A stretch of 64,000 bases of DNA. Origin: Kudoa neothunni (taxonomy: Eukaryota; Cnidaria). Every line of letters begins with the position of its first letter. Position 1 is the first letter of the stretch. Below, piece after piece: positions 17,001-29,436 of this stretch. The notes beneath the pieces were generated by a model. The model saw only the letters and a list, made by a program, of their open reading frames with translations. It was not told the DNA's origin and did no database searches. A program made the translations under genes and the position numbers. Location: contig OZ199838.1 in NCBI GenBank assembly GCA_964304625.1, positions 9,734,001 through 9,798,000 of the forward strand, read 5' to 3'.

Positions 17001-19680
17001 GAAGAGGATTCTAAAACTGTAGTGGTCAAGCATAATGATGATGTATTCAAATATATGTTATTATGAAGTGGATACATAATTTATTGATCAATGTTAGTTG
17101 GTTTTTGAGTGTGATACAAAAAAATTCTATATCCACCCCAACTACACACCTAACGCATCAAATGCTGAATCGTACATGAAAGGTGATGTCGAATATCGAA
17201 ACTTTGAACATTCAACGCAAGGATTTGAATACCCCATAAAATTTTTACCGTCGTATATCCATTTTTCGTTGATGTGATTTCTATGGAGCCTCTTTGAATT
17301 AGGTATTGCTTCAATGCAAGTAGCGAGAACAACACCAAAATCTATCACTCTAAACGATGCCCGTCCTTCTGTGACAGAATCATGCTTTTTGGTTCTGAAT
17401 TTATTGAGCATGTAAAGAAAAACGTAAGTAGAATTTTTCTCTTAAAAAATAATGACTATTTTCGTGCATCACAAACTAATTGCTCAACAATTTTAGAACC
17501 CTGTAGAATCTACTACTTACACTACCTCAAATTCAAAAGAGTTTGTAGGAGATCATCAAGTAATCAACTTTAACTTATTGTCAAGTACCGACTTTCTAAT
17601 CCATATGTTATAGCCGCTGTATCTCAACATAATTATCTCTTAAAGTTGGTTCAAGATTTAACTCAATACATTGTTTATCTGATGATTTTAGTTTTTTGTT
17701 ATTTGTGCCATTTATTGATTTTCTTCTGAGCCAACACAATGATCAAAGTCAATGAAATATTTATAAATATATTGGAAAACAGTTTCCAACTAAGCGGTAG
17801 ATAAGGTTTCCCCAATTAGAAGTCCACGACTCATTGTATTAGTCGGGAAAGAGTCAGTGACTATTCTCATGATAAAGAATATCCCCTTAATTGATAAAGC
17901 TGTCTAATATCTGATTTCATAAATGTGTAAAGCTATTTTTTATTAATTTTCTATGATTAAATATTTTAATTTTTCGTACATATAATTATGTAGCTTCATT
18001 GGTCCACTTAACCTAGTTCAACATCCCATTCGACAAATTTTCTACACGTCAAACTTTATACCAGAAATTTTTTCATGTGATGAAACAACATTAATAGTGT
18101 ATTTTGCTAAAAAAGCTATGCATGTTCTTAATTTGCAATGTCCCAACGTTCTGACATGTGCTTTCGAATTTGATATCGAAAATCAATGTATTTTTAAGAT
18201 ATCAGATACAAAACTAATATCTTGTGCTTCAGTGGAACTCCATATTTAATAGAGGCTTTCTCTATTGTCTCATTTTCTCGAATGTTCCGAAATATCGTTC
18301 AAAACTCATATATACAATATCTTCATGCATGAGAATGTACACATTAAACATATAATATTCCATTCTTCCATCTTTTTAAAAGAGAAAAATTTTTTTTAAA
18401 ATAATTTAAGAGATTTGAAAAAAGCAATGTTGATTGTAAAGAAGATTCTTTGGTGTAATGATAAAGTCCGTGCGCACAAAAGGATAACGTCTGGTGAAAA
18501 CAGTGATTCCTCCTCCAGTGGAATGAAATTCGAATTATACGGAATGATCGAAACCAAAGTTAAAATGTTTAAAGTGGCTGCTACCTTTAATTTTAAAATG
18601 AAATTTTCCAGAATTATTACTAATGCGCAACGCCAGCTAAATCGCATTTTTAAGCCATGGCGAGTTTCGTTCACTTTTCGGCCCTTTAATAATTTGAATT
18701 ATTTTTTAATTTCACAAAGAATTCTATAGAAAATATAATTCGCTTTATCATTGATATCAAACTTGATTTTCAGTTAAAGTTATTTAAATATTTAGACATT
18801 AAAGCCGCCAAGAGTTAACCTCAATCTCACTTATTACGAAATTGGACACACAGTCAATTACATTTATTGCATAATGTTTACAATAACTATAGAAATTGAA
18901 ATTTTATAAATATAAAATTCTGTAATCTCGTTCCTATGGACATTTTTGATACATTTAACAAAAAATAGGGAAGAAAATTTTTTACTTATTGTATAATAAA
19001 CAATTATTGTTTATTGCGCATCAAACCTTGAACCAAAAAAGTTAAAAATCACAAATATTTCACCCCTACTCAATTTTTTTACTATTTTTGTTAACCTTGT
19101 AGCGGACATTTTCTAGTTTAATTACGATATGATCCCAAATTGTAATAAATATATCGACACTGGAGTCTTGATTGTCGTTTCAATGAAATATTTTTATCGT
19201 ATATTAATTTAAAATGTAAAAATAAACCATTTAAGAATGATTAATAACTGCTTTCGTAAACCCTATCGTAATATAATTTTAAAAAATTCAAGTTTCAAAC
19301 AATACAAATTTACTACCAATATTTACCACGAACCAACGTCAATTCACAATTAAATCGCAATTTTAATCGATGATTTGTCTTTATATGTATTTACTGGCCT
19401 AGTATGCTCATTTTAATACACTTAATCAGAAATTCAAGCAGCAGAATATACATGCATTGATAATTCTTGATCAATGGGGAGCACACCCAGAGGTGCTTGG
19501 AAATCTAGAATTTATCTATTGTTATTCTTCCTTCAAATTCAATGAGTTCTTGCAGCTATTAGACTTGAAAATTAGCCATAGTCCCAAATCTCATTAGAGA
19601 AATATTTTGCGTAAACTTTGTTATCTCTTTTTGAATGCTCTCATGAATCCAAGAGCACATTGTTGGAATGATTGTTTTCA
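14059..19680. other. Intergenic, no recognisable gene
   Basis: About 5.6 kb without a supported gene. Overlapping ORFs at 17142-17411 and 18396-18729 (both strands) look locally less AT-rich and might be remnants of old coding sequence, but I recognise no motif. The rest is AT-rich sequence with chance ORFs. Confidence 0.5.
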
Positions 19681-22108
19681 TTAACCTTCCGAGCATATTG
19701 CAATAGGATTTTAATATCCTTCATGTAGTAAAAAATGTCTGGTATTATGTATATTCTCCTAAAAATAAATTTTTAATATAATGCGAGAAAAAAGTTTTTA
19801 ATTATCAAAATTAATAATAAGATATGCGTACTTTATACACGTAATGCTTTGGGGACATATATGACCCCAAAGTTTTATCCATGAAATAATGCGGAAAAAT
19901 TGTAAGTACCATAATCCAAAGTTGTATAGAATTATATCGATAAAATAAAGAGGAAATGATGAAAAACCTTCCCCGATTTTATGCGAGTGGCAATGAAGCG
20001 GATTAGTTTCGAATGATGGGTGGTTTTGACAAAGAATATTCCACAGATTTTGAGAGCGAATGTAGCGAAATTTTCGATACTACCCAATAAAGTAATCTTA
20101 AGTCCGATTCATCAGATTATAACTCAGATAAAAGTGTCGTTAATTCGACTTTGCATTATTTTTCAAATCATCCAGAATATGCAAGGCGACTATCATGAAT
20201 AAAGCTTCAGGCGTTACTGCATTCGCTGCACATAGAATATCTGAATTAATGGATTATCGCCGCATATTTGTGGATGAAAATTTCTATGAAACCGTTGTAA
20301 AGTAAACAAATAAATTTGGTGTACATCACTGTAAACAATGCTGGAAAAAGCTGTCAAAAATAGAATTTAAAGTCTATATATGTATTCTTATATATATGGC
20401 GATATTCGAATCAAACCTGGAGCCGTTAAAGTCGTTGTGGAGTCTAGATAAGAGCACGGACATATTTCGTCAAATAATGTCTATCAGAAGGTTTAGTTAA
20501 ATATCCAGAGCACTCCATTTTGGTGGCTATAACACCAAATTTGCAAGGAGGGAACGTGATAAATTTTTCCCCATTCGCAAAATTTTTGATAATTGGAAAG
20601 AGGCACTTTCGAAATGTTTGATACCACATTCTGGCCTGACCGTTGATGAGCAATTAGTCGCTTTTAGGGGTAAATGCCCCCTTAAGCAATATATGCCATC
20701 AAAACCGTCTGTTTATGGAATCAAATTTTTTTATTAGTGGATCCAATGACAAATTTTTGTCATAACATCCCTGTCTACTTGGAAAAAGTTAACGATCAAA
20801 GGGCTAAATGTCTGGGTGAAACTGTCGTGTTAGCCTTGATCTCACCTGAAATCAAATGGTAGAAATATTGTTTTCGACATTTATTTTACTTCAGTACCCC
20901 TTACGGAGAAATTACTAAATTAGGAACTATGGTTGGAACAATGTGGGCTAACAAAAGGGACATTCCCGAATTGATGAAGATGAATAAATCAAGGGAGGTA
21001 TATAGTTTTCTATTTCTCTTAAATGGAAAGATGTTAGTATCTTATGTACTCAAGAAAACTAAGGCCGTCCTATTATTAGTTACTTCGTCAAACAAGACGG
21101 GTATATTCACGGATGAGCAAAAAAACCGGACATTATCACATTCTACAATAAAACTAAAGGAGGTGTCGATACGGTCGATCGAATACTTGCATCAACCAGC
21201 GTCAAAAGATATACGAAACGTTGGTCGACAATGGTGTTTTTCAACATTCCGGATATTAATCTTATTAATGCTTATAGTTTGTATAAAATCGTATTTAATG
21301 ATAACAGAATCAAGCGAGCCCAATTCTTAGAAAAACCTGCTTACATACTTGTTCAATCATTTCTTTCAAGCAAACAATTTTCACGTCCTAATCGATCAGT
21401 TACAATAAACCATCACATCTCTTCCTTAAGAACCCGAAAAAGATGTTTCAAATGTCCCAGAAATATTGATATAAACATTGGAACTTCGTGCGTTTCGTGT
21501 TCGAAAAATATCTGTAAGTAACATTCATTATCTCTTTGCCATGAATGTTAATCGGAACTTAAAAAGTAGATTTTCTTGTTTATTAATATAAAACTTCCGG
21601 CTGATATGCGTGTTTTTTGTCATGTGTTATTTTTTTAATTTGTTCATGCGCTGCTAGTCATCTAATTTTAACTATGGTCATTTTTTAAATTTGTTATTCT
21701 GCCACTGGTCGTTTTACAACCATTGGATCCAAAAAATTGAAGCACTATTCACTGCACTGCTAAAAACTTAATTTCACCAACATGACATCATAGTTGCCTA
21801 TATAAAATATAGGTTTATTCATTAACTAACTAATAGAAGTTACGAAATAACCAAATAAAATGGAAATGACCGAAAATTAAAATATTAATAAACAAATCGA
21901 TCTTTTATCCAAGCCCGTATCTAATCGTATCTTGTCATCTTATCTGTTTTTTCGAAATTCGGTATGAATTCGTCTATAGATTTCTTTTAAAGTTTACTAA
22001 CAAGTTTTTTAATATTTTTAAACTAAAAAATTCAAGAGAATTATGTGGTCATATATGACCCCACAAGCACTAAATGTATGGTAATTTTTGGAGCGCTCAG
22101 AAGGTTAA
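19681..22108 (+). mobile_element. piggyBac element 1 (decayed, with TTAA target duplication)
   Basis: The element is bounded by TTAA at 19681-19684 and 22105-22108. The termini match as inverted repeats: left TTAACCTTCCGAGC and, read inward on the other strand, right TTAACCTTCTGAGC. Inside each end is a near-palindrome with the same core, GACATATATGACCCC near 19860 and GGTCATATATGACCCC near 22046. These look like subterminal inverted repeats typical of piggyBac. The interior carries a broken transposase. Length is about 2.4 kb. Confidence 0.88.
20014..21521 (+). pseudogene. piggyBac transposase remnant (PGBD type)
   Basis: The order of blocks follows PGBD-type piggyBac transposases: an acidic N-terminus from ATG 20014 (MGGFDKEYSTDFESECSE, then a stop); a RALHF-like block near 20500; LTVDEQLVAFRGKCPLKQY (first catalytic Asp) near 20640; FDIYFTSVPLTEKLL (second Asp) near 20875; ANKRDIPEL near 20950; GGVDTVDR near 21160; RWSTMVFFNIPDINLINAY; and a C-terminal Cys-rich finger (RCFKCPRN, CVSCSKNIC). 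The blocks lie in several frames with multiple stops and frameshifts, so no functional protein can be made. A typical length is about 550-600 residues. Confidence 0.88.
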
Positions 22109-24207
22109 AAAGCCTAGGAAGACGTTTCACCCGATTCAATAAGAAAATGATGAAAAAAGTCTCGAATTCTGACTAAGTTATCACTTCGACAATGTTTTTT
22201 CATCGCAAATATGATTTTTTGAACAGAAGATAAGAATTTGAGTACCTCAATTGTTATTAGCTGTAATGATAAAGGTGAAAATGAATAAAAAATATGTATA
22301 ATAATAAGTTATTTTAATGTCTTAATGAAATTAATATAGTACATGATTCGGAAAATAATGAGATAATAAATGAGCATTTGCATATTGAAAGTAAACTAGA
22401 ATGTGATACGGTATCTCAAACCTCAGACAACCTGGCTGAATCAAAATAATCAGATAATAATAACAAAAAGTATTCTTTAAATGTAGGATACCTGAGGATT
22501 GCCTCATCCGAAATTTACCAAGCTATTTACCATGAAAATCCGTTAGACTTCGAGAAATTATAGCTTTTTGTGAAAATAATTTCAGACTTCATTAAATAAA
22601 ATAAAAAAAACAACTTAATAGATGATTATTTTAAAAGGAGATATTTTTAGATTTGTACAAATGCGCATGTCTTGTACGTTACTGCACATCATTTTTCGAA
22701 TTTCCAGAAAAGTGTGCGATAACCAATGTTGATTGTATTCGTTTTTTAGTACGATAAACATAAGGAAAATTAAAAGTCATCGGAATGAATCATCCTTAAA
22801 AAATGGTTGTCTATTTAGTATTATTTACCCTTAGAGTTAGCTATTGTGGTAATTTTCTTGAGGTAAAATCCATAACATTGACACAATCATTGAAATGATG
22901 CGATTATCTATAAAAATTTTCCTGAACAGAGGAAAATTAACCTTACCGATTCTTTCTTGTCGGAATTAATATCACTGGGTGTGAACAAAAAACTTATTCA
23001 GTCCGGGCTGAATGATAAAACTGGGGAAAATGTTTCCCATAAATCCCCCATAACATTAAAAAGATATCTCCTGCGAAAGCGAGCGACGTAGATTCAATTG
23101 AGAAATTATTCAAAGAAGATTACAACCTCGAGGTAAAAACATCGGTCAGTAAAAACTCTGAAACTGGAATATTTTGTATGAATAAGGAAATGAAGCGGAT
23201 GCTTGAATTCTCCCTCGCTTGATGCCCATAGATACGACCTACGAATTGCTATATTCTAGGTATCTAAAGATCACTTCTAGCATCAATTATATGCGAATTC
23301 GCAGAGCATCTCTATAAATTGCAACTTTCTAGGATTCATTAAAACAGATTCATCTAACGAATGTATGTATTCTCTACAAAAAGACCGAAGAAGTCACTAA
23401 GTGATACTTAAGCGAATGGGTTGATACCACTCCTTGGTTGAAAACAACGGTATCCACCGTTGTTACGGGCAAAGGTAAGTGTCTCAACATGACATTTACC
23501 AATACTTCCTTTTTGTCACGCGGATTTCACGTGCATCAAGTTTTTCAAAGGAAAGTAACAGTTTGAAAATACGGAATTATTTCCGGGAAAAAGAGTATAT
23601 TTAAATATTGAAAGCACAATGACTTAACCTAAAATTAAAAGCAAATTCAACAGCCCGTATTATGAGCTTTGTCAATAGATTCCTTCGGAATTTATTGAAT
23701 ACTTTGATAAAAGTTGAAAGCCTGCAATTGATGGATAGCTGGAATAAGCAATGGTAAAGTCTTTTACGATAATGCATCGAAAAACAGTCTTGAGGCAATC
23801 AATTGGAAAATAAAATCTGTTATTACTGTATCCGCTGGATTATCTTACAGCAAACAAGTTATTAAATATGACTTGTCACTACCCACAAGATGAGACAACT
23901 ACACTAGTTTATATTGAGACATTTTGTATATTACGACGAAATTGCTTCTTCTTTTACGTTGCGTTATATAGAGTACAACAACTGGCAACGAGGAATACTT
24001 TTTGTTACGTCCCTAGAGAATAAACAAACAATATAATTAATCGGGCGCTCACTTAGAGGTTTTATACATTATTCTAGTTGTTGTCGTATTTGAGTTAACG
24101 CGTGTCTTTTCTTAGCGTAAATTTGCAATTATTTACACTTTTTTTGCCAATACAACACCTAATCACTCATGACACACAACACAATTTGTGCAAACATTGG
24201 TTAATAC
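22109..24207. other. Intergenic stretch with a MULE-like remnant
   Basis: Apart from the weak transposase remnant listed separately (about 22930-23560), this stretch is AT-rich and holds no recognisable gene. Confidence 0.5.
22930..23560 (+). pseudogene. Possible MULE/ZSWIM-type transposase remnant
   Basis: Scattered blocks in different frames resemble MULE-class transposases with SWIM domains: SKNSETGIFCMNKEM followed by MPIDTTYELLYSRYL (compare the usual D-[AT]-T-Y block with its catalytic Asp), then TVSTVVTGKGK and SRGFHVHQVFQRKV (compare the usual TDK and FHV-x-x-x-x-R-x-V blocks). Stops and frame changes separate them. I saw no terminal inverted repeats. The assignment rests on memory of the family pattern and could be wrong. 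Confidence 0.35.
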
Positions 24208-24290
24208 AGTCGAATCTTGATTACCCGGAAAGTTTTGGTCCAGCTATTTTCTTTTCGAATAGCGAGGTTCCGGTTAATCGAACATAAACA
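24208..24290. repeat. pogo/Tigger-like terminal sequence, solitary end
   Basis: ACAGTCGAATCTTGATTACC followed by a TCCGG/AATCGAAC-type repeat resembles the ends of pogo/Tigger-like elements. It also resembles the ends of the host element at 51.6-55.05 kb (CAGTCGAACCCCG). I could not find the matching opposite end downstream. Confidence 0.45.
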
Positions 24291-25421
24291 TTGAATCATG
24301 CGCGCACATGTTTAAACAATTTTACTATTTATTAAGTAATATATTTTATCTTATATAACTCAACTTAAAAATGTGGGCATATCTATTAACTAAGAATATG
24401 GTGACTTAAAGGTAAAGCATTACATAATTATGGCAGTTTTTATGTCTACAGAGGAGTGCCTACTTTTTTAAATAATCGATAATTAATGTTTGTTTGATCT
24501 ACACACAGGCATGTGTTCAGATATAATACAAATTTATACAAGAACTGAATGCTTAAGTTAAGTTTTACAAGAAAAATTTATTAATAAATAACCTAGAAAT
24601 ATTTTTGTTATAAATATTGCATTGGTACATGTTACTAGCGCAAAAGCCCCGCTTCGTGTGGGCTTCCTTGCCCGGCCAAGTAGGCTAAAGCCTTGAGTAT
24701 TCCAAGGTCATTTGAAGTTCAAAGTAAATTAAGAGTATTTAGATAAATAGTACAAAGATTACCCAATTAACGGAAGATTTATTTAACTAATTGGATGCAT
24801 GGACCTTATTTAATATTTTTAACAACGCATAAACACTACTTAGCGTTTAAAATGTCCTCTTTAGAGCTCCTACAAATCGATTTTCTCCTTGTGGTTTGCG
24901 GTAATCTCTAAATCAGACTATATGAATATGACTAATCTTGTTAAACATCAATAAATAAATTTCATATTAATGTTTTGCTATATAACCTAATATAACCTTC
25001 TTTATTTGAACTAATTCAATTACTAAATGACTTTTAAATAATTTTAACGTAAAATAAACACTATCATACATATAAAATTAACTTGTTATAACATTAACGA
25101 ATTGATCTATATGTTTGCATAAATTCTCAAATCAAACCAATCATACCGCGTGAAAATGTTTTAATCCATTTTGTAGGATGCAAACCTTTTATAATTTTTT
25201 ACGTAATTTTCTATGTTAAAATAAAATTTTATCTTTCCATATATGTGCTCAAATGGAACGATATGTCTCTCTATAAAGAATAAAAAATGTGTACACACAA
25301 ACGGATTTCCGGTTTTCTTTATATAGTAGATAACTGAGATGGTCCACATTTCATTAAATAAATGTCGTAAAATTTTCTAAACGGAAGAAATAAGTTTTTC
25401 TCACGGCGGAGGACGAAGCAC

Positions 25422-25466
25422 CACATTTGTGAGATCACAATTATTAATTGTTATCTCTCAAATGTG
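25422..25466. repeat. 45-nt imperfect palindrome
   Basis: The arms CACATTTGTGAGATCACAAT and the matching ATTGTTATCTCTCAAATGTG pair around a TATTA centre with three mismatched positions. It lies about 60 bp outside the left arm of the large inverted repeat. It could fold as a cruciform or RNA hairpin; function is unknown. Confidence 0.75.
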
Positions 25467-25527
25467 ACGTCGGATTAGGAGGGCCTATACTAAAGTTCAG
25501 CCTGTATGTTGTACATGCAGTGATTTT

Positions 25528-25760
25528 TGACACTGGCTATTCTCACGGAAACGAATAACTCCTCCGTTATAGAAGATATTTCAAATCTGATATCTTGTTT
25601 GAATTTAGTTATTTTAATCTAATTTTTTTATGTAAAAATTGTTTGAAAATGTAAAGAATAAAAATTAAACATTTTGTCTGCTCTATTTACATTGTTCAAT
25701 AAGTACACTCATATTTTTGAGTCTAATAATATGTAATATAAACATTCTAATTGAAATGAA
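25528..25760 (+). repeat. Left arm of a large inverted repeat
   Basis: About 230 bases here recur in reverse complement at 26862-27137 with only scattered differences, including the blocks GAATAACTCCTCCGTTATAG and GATATTTCAAATCTGATATC. The right arm has about 40 extra bases between two GAGAATA copies, which suggests a deletion here by recombination between short repeats. The two arms enclose about 1.1 kb holding one small ORF. Confidence 0.88.
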
Positions 25761-26157
25761 AATTAAAAACGTTTACTAATAAGTAGAAACTGTTCTGTTC
25801 GTGCATTCTTGTGTCACAAACCATGTCTGAATATGCGAGTGAATCCTATTTGATTGTGGTGCGTTCTATTTCGTGAGGCTATTTCTAAGTTTTATATAAC
25901 TTTGAATTAACTAAAATCTGTAGAACAAGTTTATATATTACATTCAGTTGGAGAAGAGAAATTTATGTTTTCGTAATATATAAAATACCAATTGCATGGG
26001 ATAAGTCTGAAAGTGGTGTTATTATTGCTTCCTATGAAGCGCTGTTAAAATAATTTGCTAAAACCTGTACCGTTTATTAAAAAATATTATTGTCTTGTTA
26101 AAATTTCGAATGTCGTTATTTTGGAGGAAATTTTTGTAGGCGCACAGCTAAACAGCC

Positions 26158-26481
26158 ATGGCTAGTGGTTGGGTTGATCAATTCTTCATTGGAGTGAAAA
26201 ATGAATTTTCTGAACTATTAAAATTATACATTCCTCAGTATCAGGAAGAAAATGTTTGCAATCTTTTAATGAAATTTTTCAGACCAATTCAAAGTGCTCA
26301 AGGACGAATTAACCGTTATTTTAACTCCAACATTGTTTATTATAATACCTACTACATTTCTACGTTGGCTCGCTATACAAAAATCAAAGCAAAGATACCT
26401 CAAAAATCACCATTCAAAAATTTTCATTTTATAAATTTACCCATTGAGACGATACCAGAGGAATTGATGCAGAAAATTTAG
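26158..26481 (+). CDS. Small intronless ORF, unknown function
   Basis: A 107-residue frame starts MASGWVDQFFIGVKNEF and ends EELMQKI. The ATG follows AACAGCC, a reasonable eukaryotic start context. Composition is balanced (aromatic and basic residues, a YYNTYY stretch) and unlike the low-complexity chance ORFs nearby, so it may be a real gene or an exon. There is no clear signal peptide, membrane span or recognised motif. It lies between the arms of a large inverted repeat, so it could also be cargo of a non-autonomous transposon. I do not recognise the family. Confidence 0.5.
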   Translation: MASGWVDQFFIGVKNEFSELLKLYIPQYQEENVCNLLMKFFRPIQSAQGRINRYFNSNIVYYNTYYISTLARYTKIKAKIPQKSPFKNFHFINLPIETIPEELMQKI

Positions 26482-26861
26482 AATCACCCTGCTTGTTAAA
26501 AATTGATAAATGAGTTTAAATTAACAAGTATAGGTTCTGTATTCACGAATAGGCACCATGAAAATCTTTCTCATACTTCTGGTCAATGTAAATAGATTTG
26601 TGGGGACAAAACAACGAAAATTCCCCGAAATTATGGTACAATCTTATAGATACATATGAAAAATGGTTTACATCTATGTAAAATTCTTCGAATCCAATTA
26701 ATATCCATTAATTAACGACAATTTTGTTAAATTTATATTAAAAAATGTTTAGATAGAAACATTTTTTAATATAAATGATTGGAGATAATTCATTCTAAGA
26801 TAAACTGCATGCGCTGAGACGTATTAAACTAAAAGCTTCTAACCACCATTAGATATGTTTA

Positions 26862-27137
26862 CATTTCATTTAAACTAAAATGTTTATATTACACAATATC
26901 AGGCTCAAAAAATGTAAGTGTATTTATTGAACAGTGTAAATAGGGCAAAGAAAATGTTTAATTTTTATTCTTTACATTTTCAAACAATTTTTACATAAAA
27001 AAATTAGATTAAAATAACTAAATTCAAATAAGATATCAGATTTGAAATATCTTCTATAACGGAGGAGTTATTCGTTTCCATGAGAATAACCAGTCCCGAG
27101 AGGGGATTAAATGGATCCAAGAGAATAGCCACTGTCA
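26862..27137 (-). repeat. Right arm of a large inverted repeat
   Basis: This is the reverse complement of 25528-25760. It also contains CAGTCCCGAGAGGGGATTA followed about 20 nt later by GCCACTGTCA. That paired motif recurs at 34441-34526, so the arm belongs to a dispersed family. Confidence 0.88.
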
Positions 27138-27372
27138 AAATAGAATCCTGAATGGGGTGGGATATTGTCGATAAAGGTCACTAATCGTCCAGAAACGCTG
27201 TGTTCCGCTCTTAGATAAATCTGTTAAATAATTAATTTTGCATACCGTGCAACCTCGGAGTTCGGCCAAAAATTTTTTAGTCAGAAGCACTTATGAATTC
27301 AAACACACATAGAAAGATTATTTAGAACATATCCAGTTGGAGAAAAAAACAAAGAAGATATAAATTCAAGAA

Positions 27373-27926
27373 TAGGGGTTAGCAACCTACGGTCCACGGC
27401 CCTCAGTTATTTTTATCTGGCCCGCCATGCATTAACTGGCATAAAGAATTTTCTTAATATCTAAAATACCTAAATACTTTTTAATTTGTTATCTAGATCG
27501 TTTTTATAAATGTTTATATGTTGTCGATGTAAACGTTTTAACCGGCGAAATTCATTTTTATTATATCTGAAAACCGGAATGAATTTTAGTGCTAAGTAAT
27601 ATTAAAATTATTTCAATAAAAGTATAAAATGTTTTTAAAAAGGCATATAGATACAGCTCATATTACTTGACCTAATCCAATAAATCGTTCATTCACAAGT
27701 TTAGCACAAGTTGATTACGCTGTAAGTGAAAATTATTAGAATATAATACTCTTGATTTGGCGTAACTTTATATTTTAATAGACTTTTAAAATTCTTAGTT
27801 ATATATTAAAATTCAAAATTTGAATTAAGAATAATTTAGCATTATAGTAGATTAATTTTAATACGGCCTGCATTAGAGTTAGGGTATGTTTGTTCGGCCG
27901 GCCACTCTAAAAAATTGCGACCCATT
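27373..27926. mobile_element. hAT-like MITE
   Basis: The left end AGGGGTTAGCAACCTACGGT and the right end AAAAATTGCGACCC resemble hAT termini of the CAGGGGTTGGCAACC type, with the usual GC-rich GGCCCGCC and CGGCCGGCC blocks just inside. No coding capacity and no clear 8-bp target duplication. It is probably an old deletion derivative. Confidence 0.5.
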
Positions 27927-28726
27927 TAAGAAGAGTGGCTCAATCAAATTGTGCGAACGTTATCGAAAGAGAACTCTTTATAATATATCTATCCTATATT
28001 TTATTATTGTATTTAATATTTGTTTGTTATATTTTTAAACACAAGCTATGCATGTTTTTTCATAATTAAGGGCAAAAAGAGTCATTAATTTGATTCATGT
28101 TACGGATTAAACTAATTTTCATTATTTTGCGGGAGAAAAATTATTCGGAGTTGGAACACATTTCTAGAACGGATTATGACGGAAGTCCGAGGTTGCATTG
28201 CATATCCAAATACGACTTTAAGTAGATAATCTCAAGTTCCATTCCAATTCATCAAAATTTTTATTTTTCATTGTAGCGAAATGTAATCTTTACAGATATA
28301 TTTTTACAAAATAAATAACTGATTCTTTAATTCGAAAATTTATGCTTTAATTAAAACAAAACAAATATTTAAGTGATGGACAAAACAATATCTGTCAGGC
28401 ATATATATTTAGTGTTTGGATAGTTTTAAGATCATTTAATTTTAATATATAATTAAAAAAGGTGAAGAATAATTTAACACAACGTTTATGTTTAGTTATA
28501 AACCAACAAGACACACGTATCAATATTACTTAAAAATTAATAAGAATCATATGTGATCTTCTTATGATAGAAAAGACTTGTATAAATTTCCGACAAAAAC
28601 AGTTAATAAGAAGGAAATCTATCACATGACTACATACAATCATTCCTTACAAAAATAGGACTGGCGATTCTTGAAGATTAGCGAAATGTTCCGGGATATT
28701 CCGAATAATTGCATCGCAGCCTAGCT
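27927..28726. other. Intergenic, upstream of NTF2
   Basis: AT-rich sequence with no recognisable gene or repeat. The NTF2 promoter should lie at its right end. Confidence 0.5.
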
Positions 28727-29286
28727 ATGATTGATCCTTCAGTTCAAGCTATAATAGAACAAAGAATTCAGATGTACTACAAGACTTTGTGTGAAAATCG
28801 CCAAGCTGTGGCTGCGGAATATTACGTGAGATACTCTAATAACGCTTGCTCGGCATAATAAACAAAATATTTTAGATGAATGATGCTATTTCTGATTTTC
28901 AGGGTACCAAATGTGCTAATATTCAGGAAATTCATGAGAAACTGACGGTAACCAGGCAACCCTACCACTCTACTATATAAGTTCCACGTGAATTAATTGT
29001 GCTGATTTTTAGAGCATGCCTTTTTCCAACCTTCAGATAATGTTATCTAAAGTAACGTGCCTGCCCGTTGGCCCAAATGCATTCCATGTGAGCGTTTATG
29101 GGAAATTACGAGTAATTATTTTCCTTCTTTTCGCATTAATACGATTAAATAACTTAATTTGGAATGTTTTAGGATGCCAACGACCCGGTTCTCGAATTCA
29201 CTCACAGTATCATTATGCCAGTTGTGAACGGAAATTTGCTGAAGATAAGCCACGATATTTTTCAACTTGTGATTCATGATAATTAA
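28727..29286 (+). CDS. NUTF2: Nuclear transport factor 2
   Basis: NTF2 is a small homodimer that carries RanGDP into the nucleus and binds FxFG nucleoporins. Exons 28727-28825, 28876-28947, 29013-29111 and 29173-29286 give 127 residues, the usual NTF2 length. Introns are 50, 65 and 61 bp, all phase 0. Exon 1 gives helix 1 (MIDPSVQAIIEQRIQMYYKT); exon 2 gives the ISDFQG block; exon 3 gives KLTSMPF at the junction and VYGKLR; exon 4 gives DANDPVLEFTHSIIMPV and ISHDIFQLVIHDN. Together they match the single NTF2 fold, including the DxxDP region that contacts Ran. The family's Trp in the Q-G block is replaced. It is convergent with the NDP kinase gene, 150 bp between stops. Confidence 0.95.
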
Positions 29287-29436
29287 CTTAACATAACCGT
29301 TTCAGCTTATTATGAATAATATTTTGTGTGTGTCAATTTGTATATAAAAACCCGCAATTCAACTAACTGTTAAGTAAAATGAGAATAGTAGTTTCTAGTT
29401 GGAAAAAATTAAATTCTCTTGCATGATAACAACGAA

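Noticed and set aside
17142-17411. 89-codon minus-strand ORF overlapping others
   Set aside because: No recognised motif, and overlapping frames give equally plausible peptides; not enough to call a gene.
24643-24690. AAGCCC...GGGCTT hairpin
   Set aside because: Looks like a bacterial-style terminator but this is eukaryotic nuclear DNA; short and without context.
27077-27137. Hammerhead-type ribozyme in the CAGTCCCGAGAGGGGATTA region
   Set aside because: The CUGANGA and GAAA core elements are absent, so only a plain hairpin is supported.
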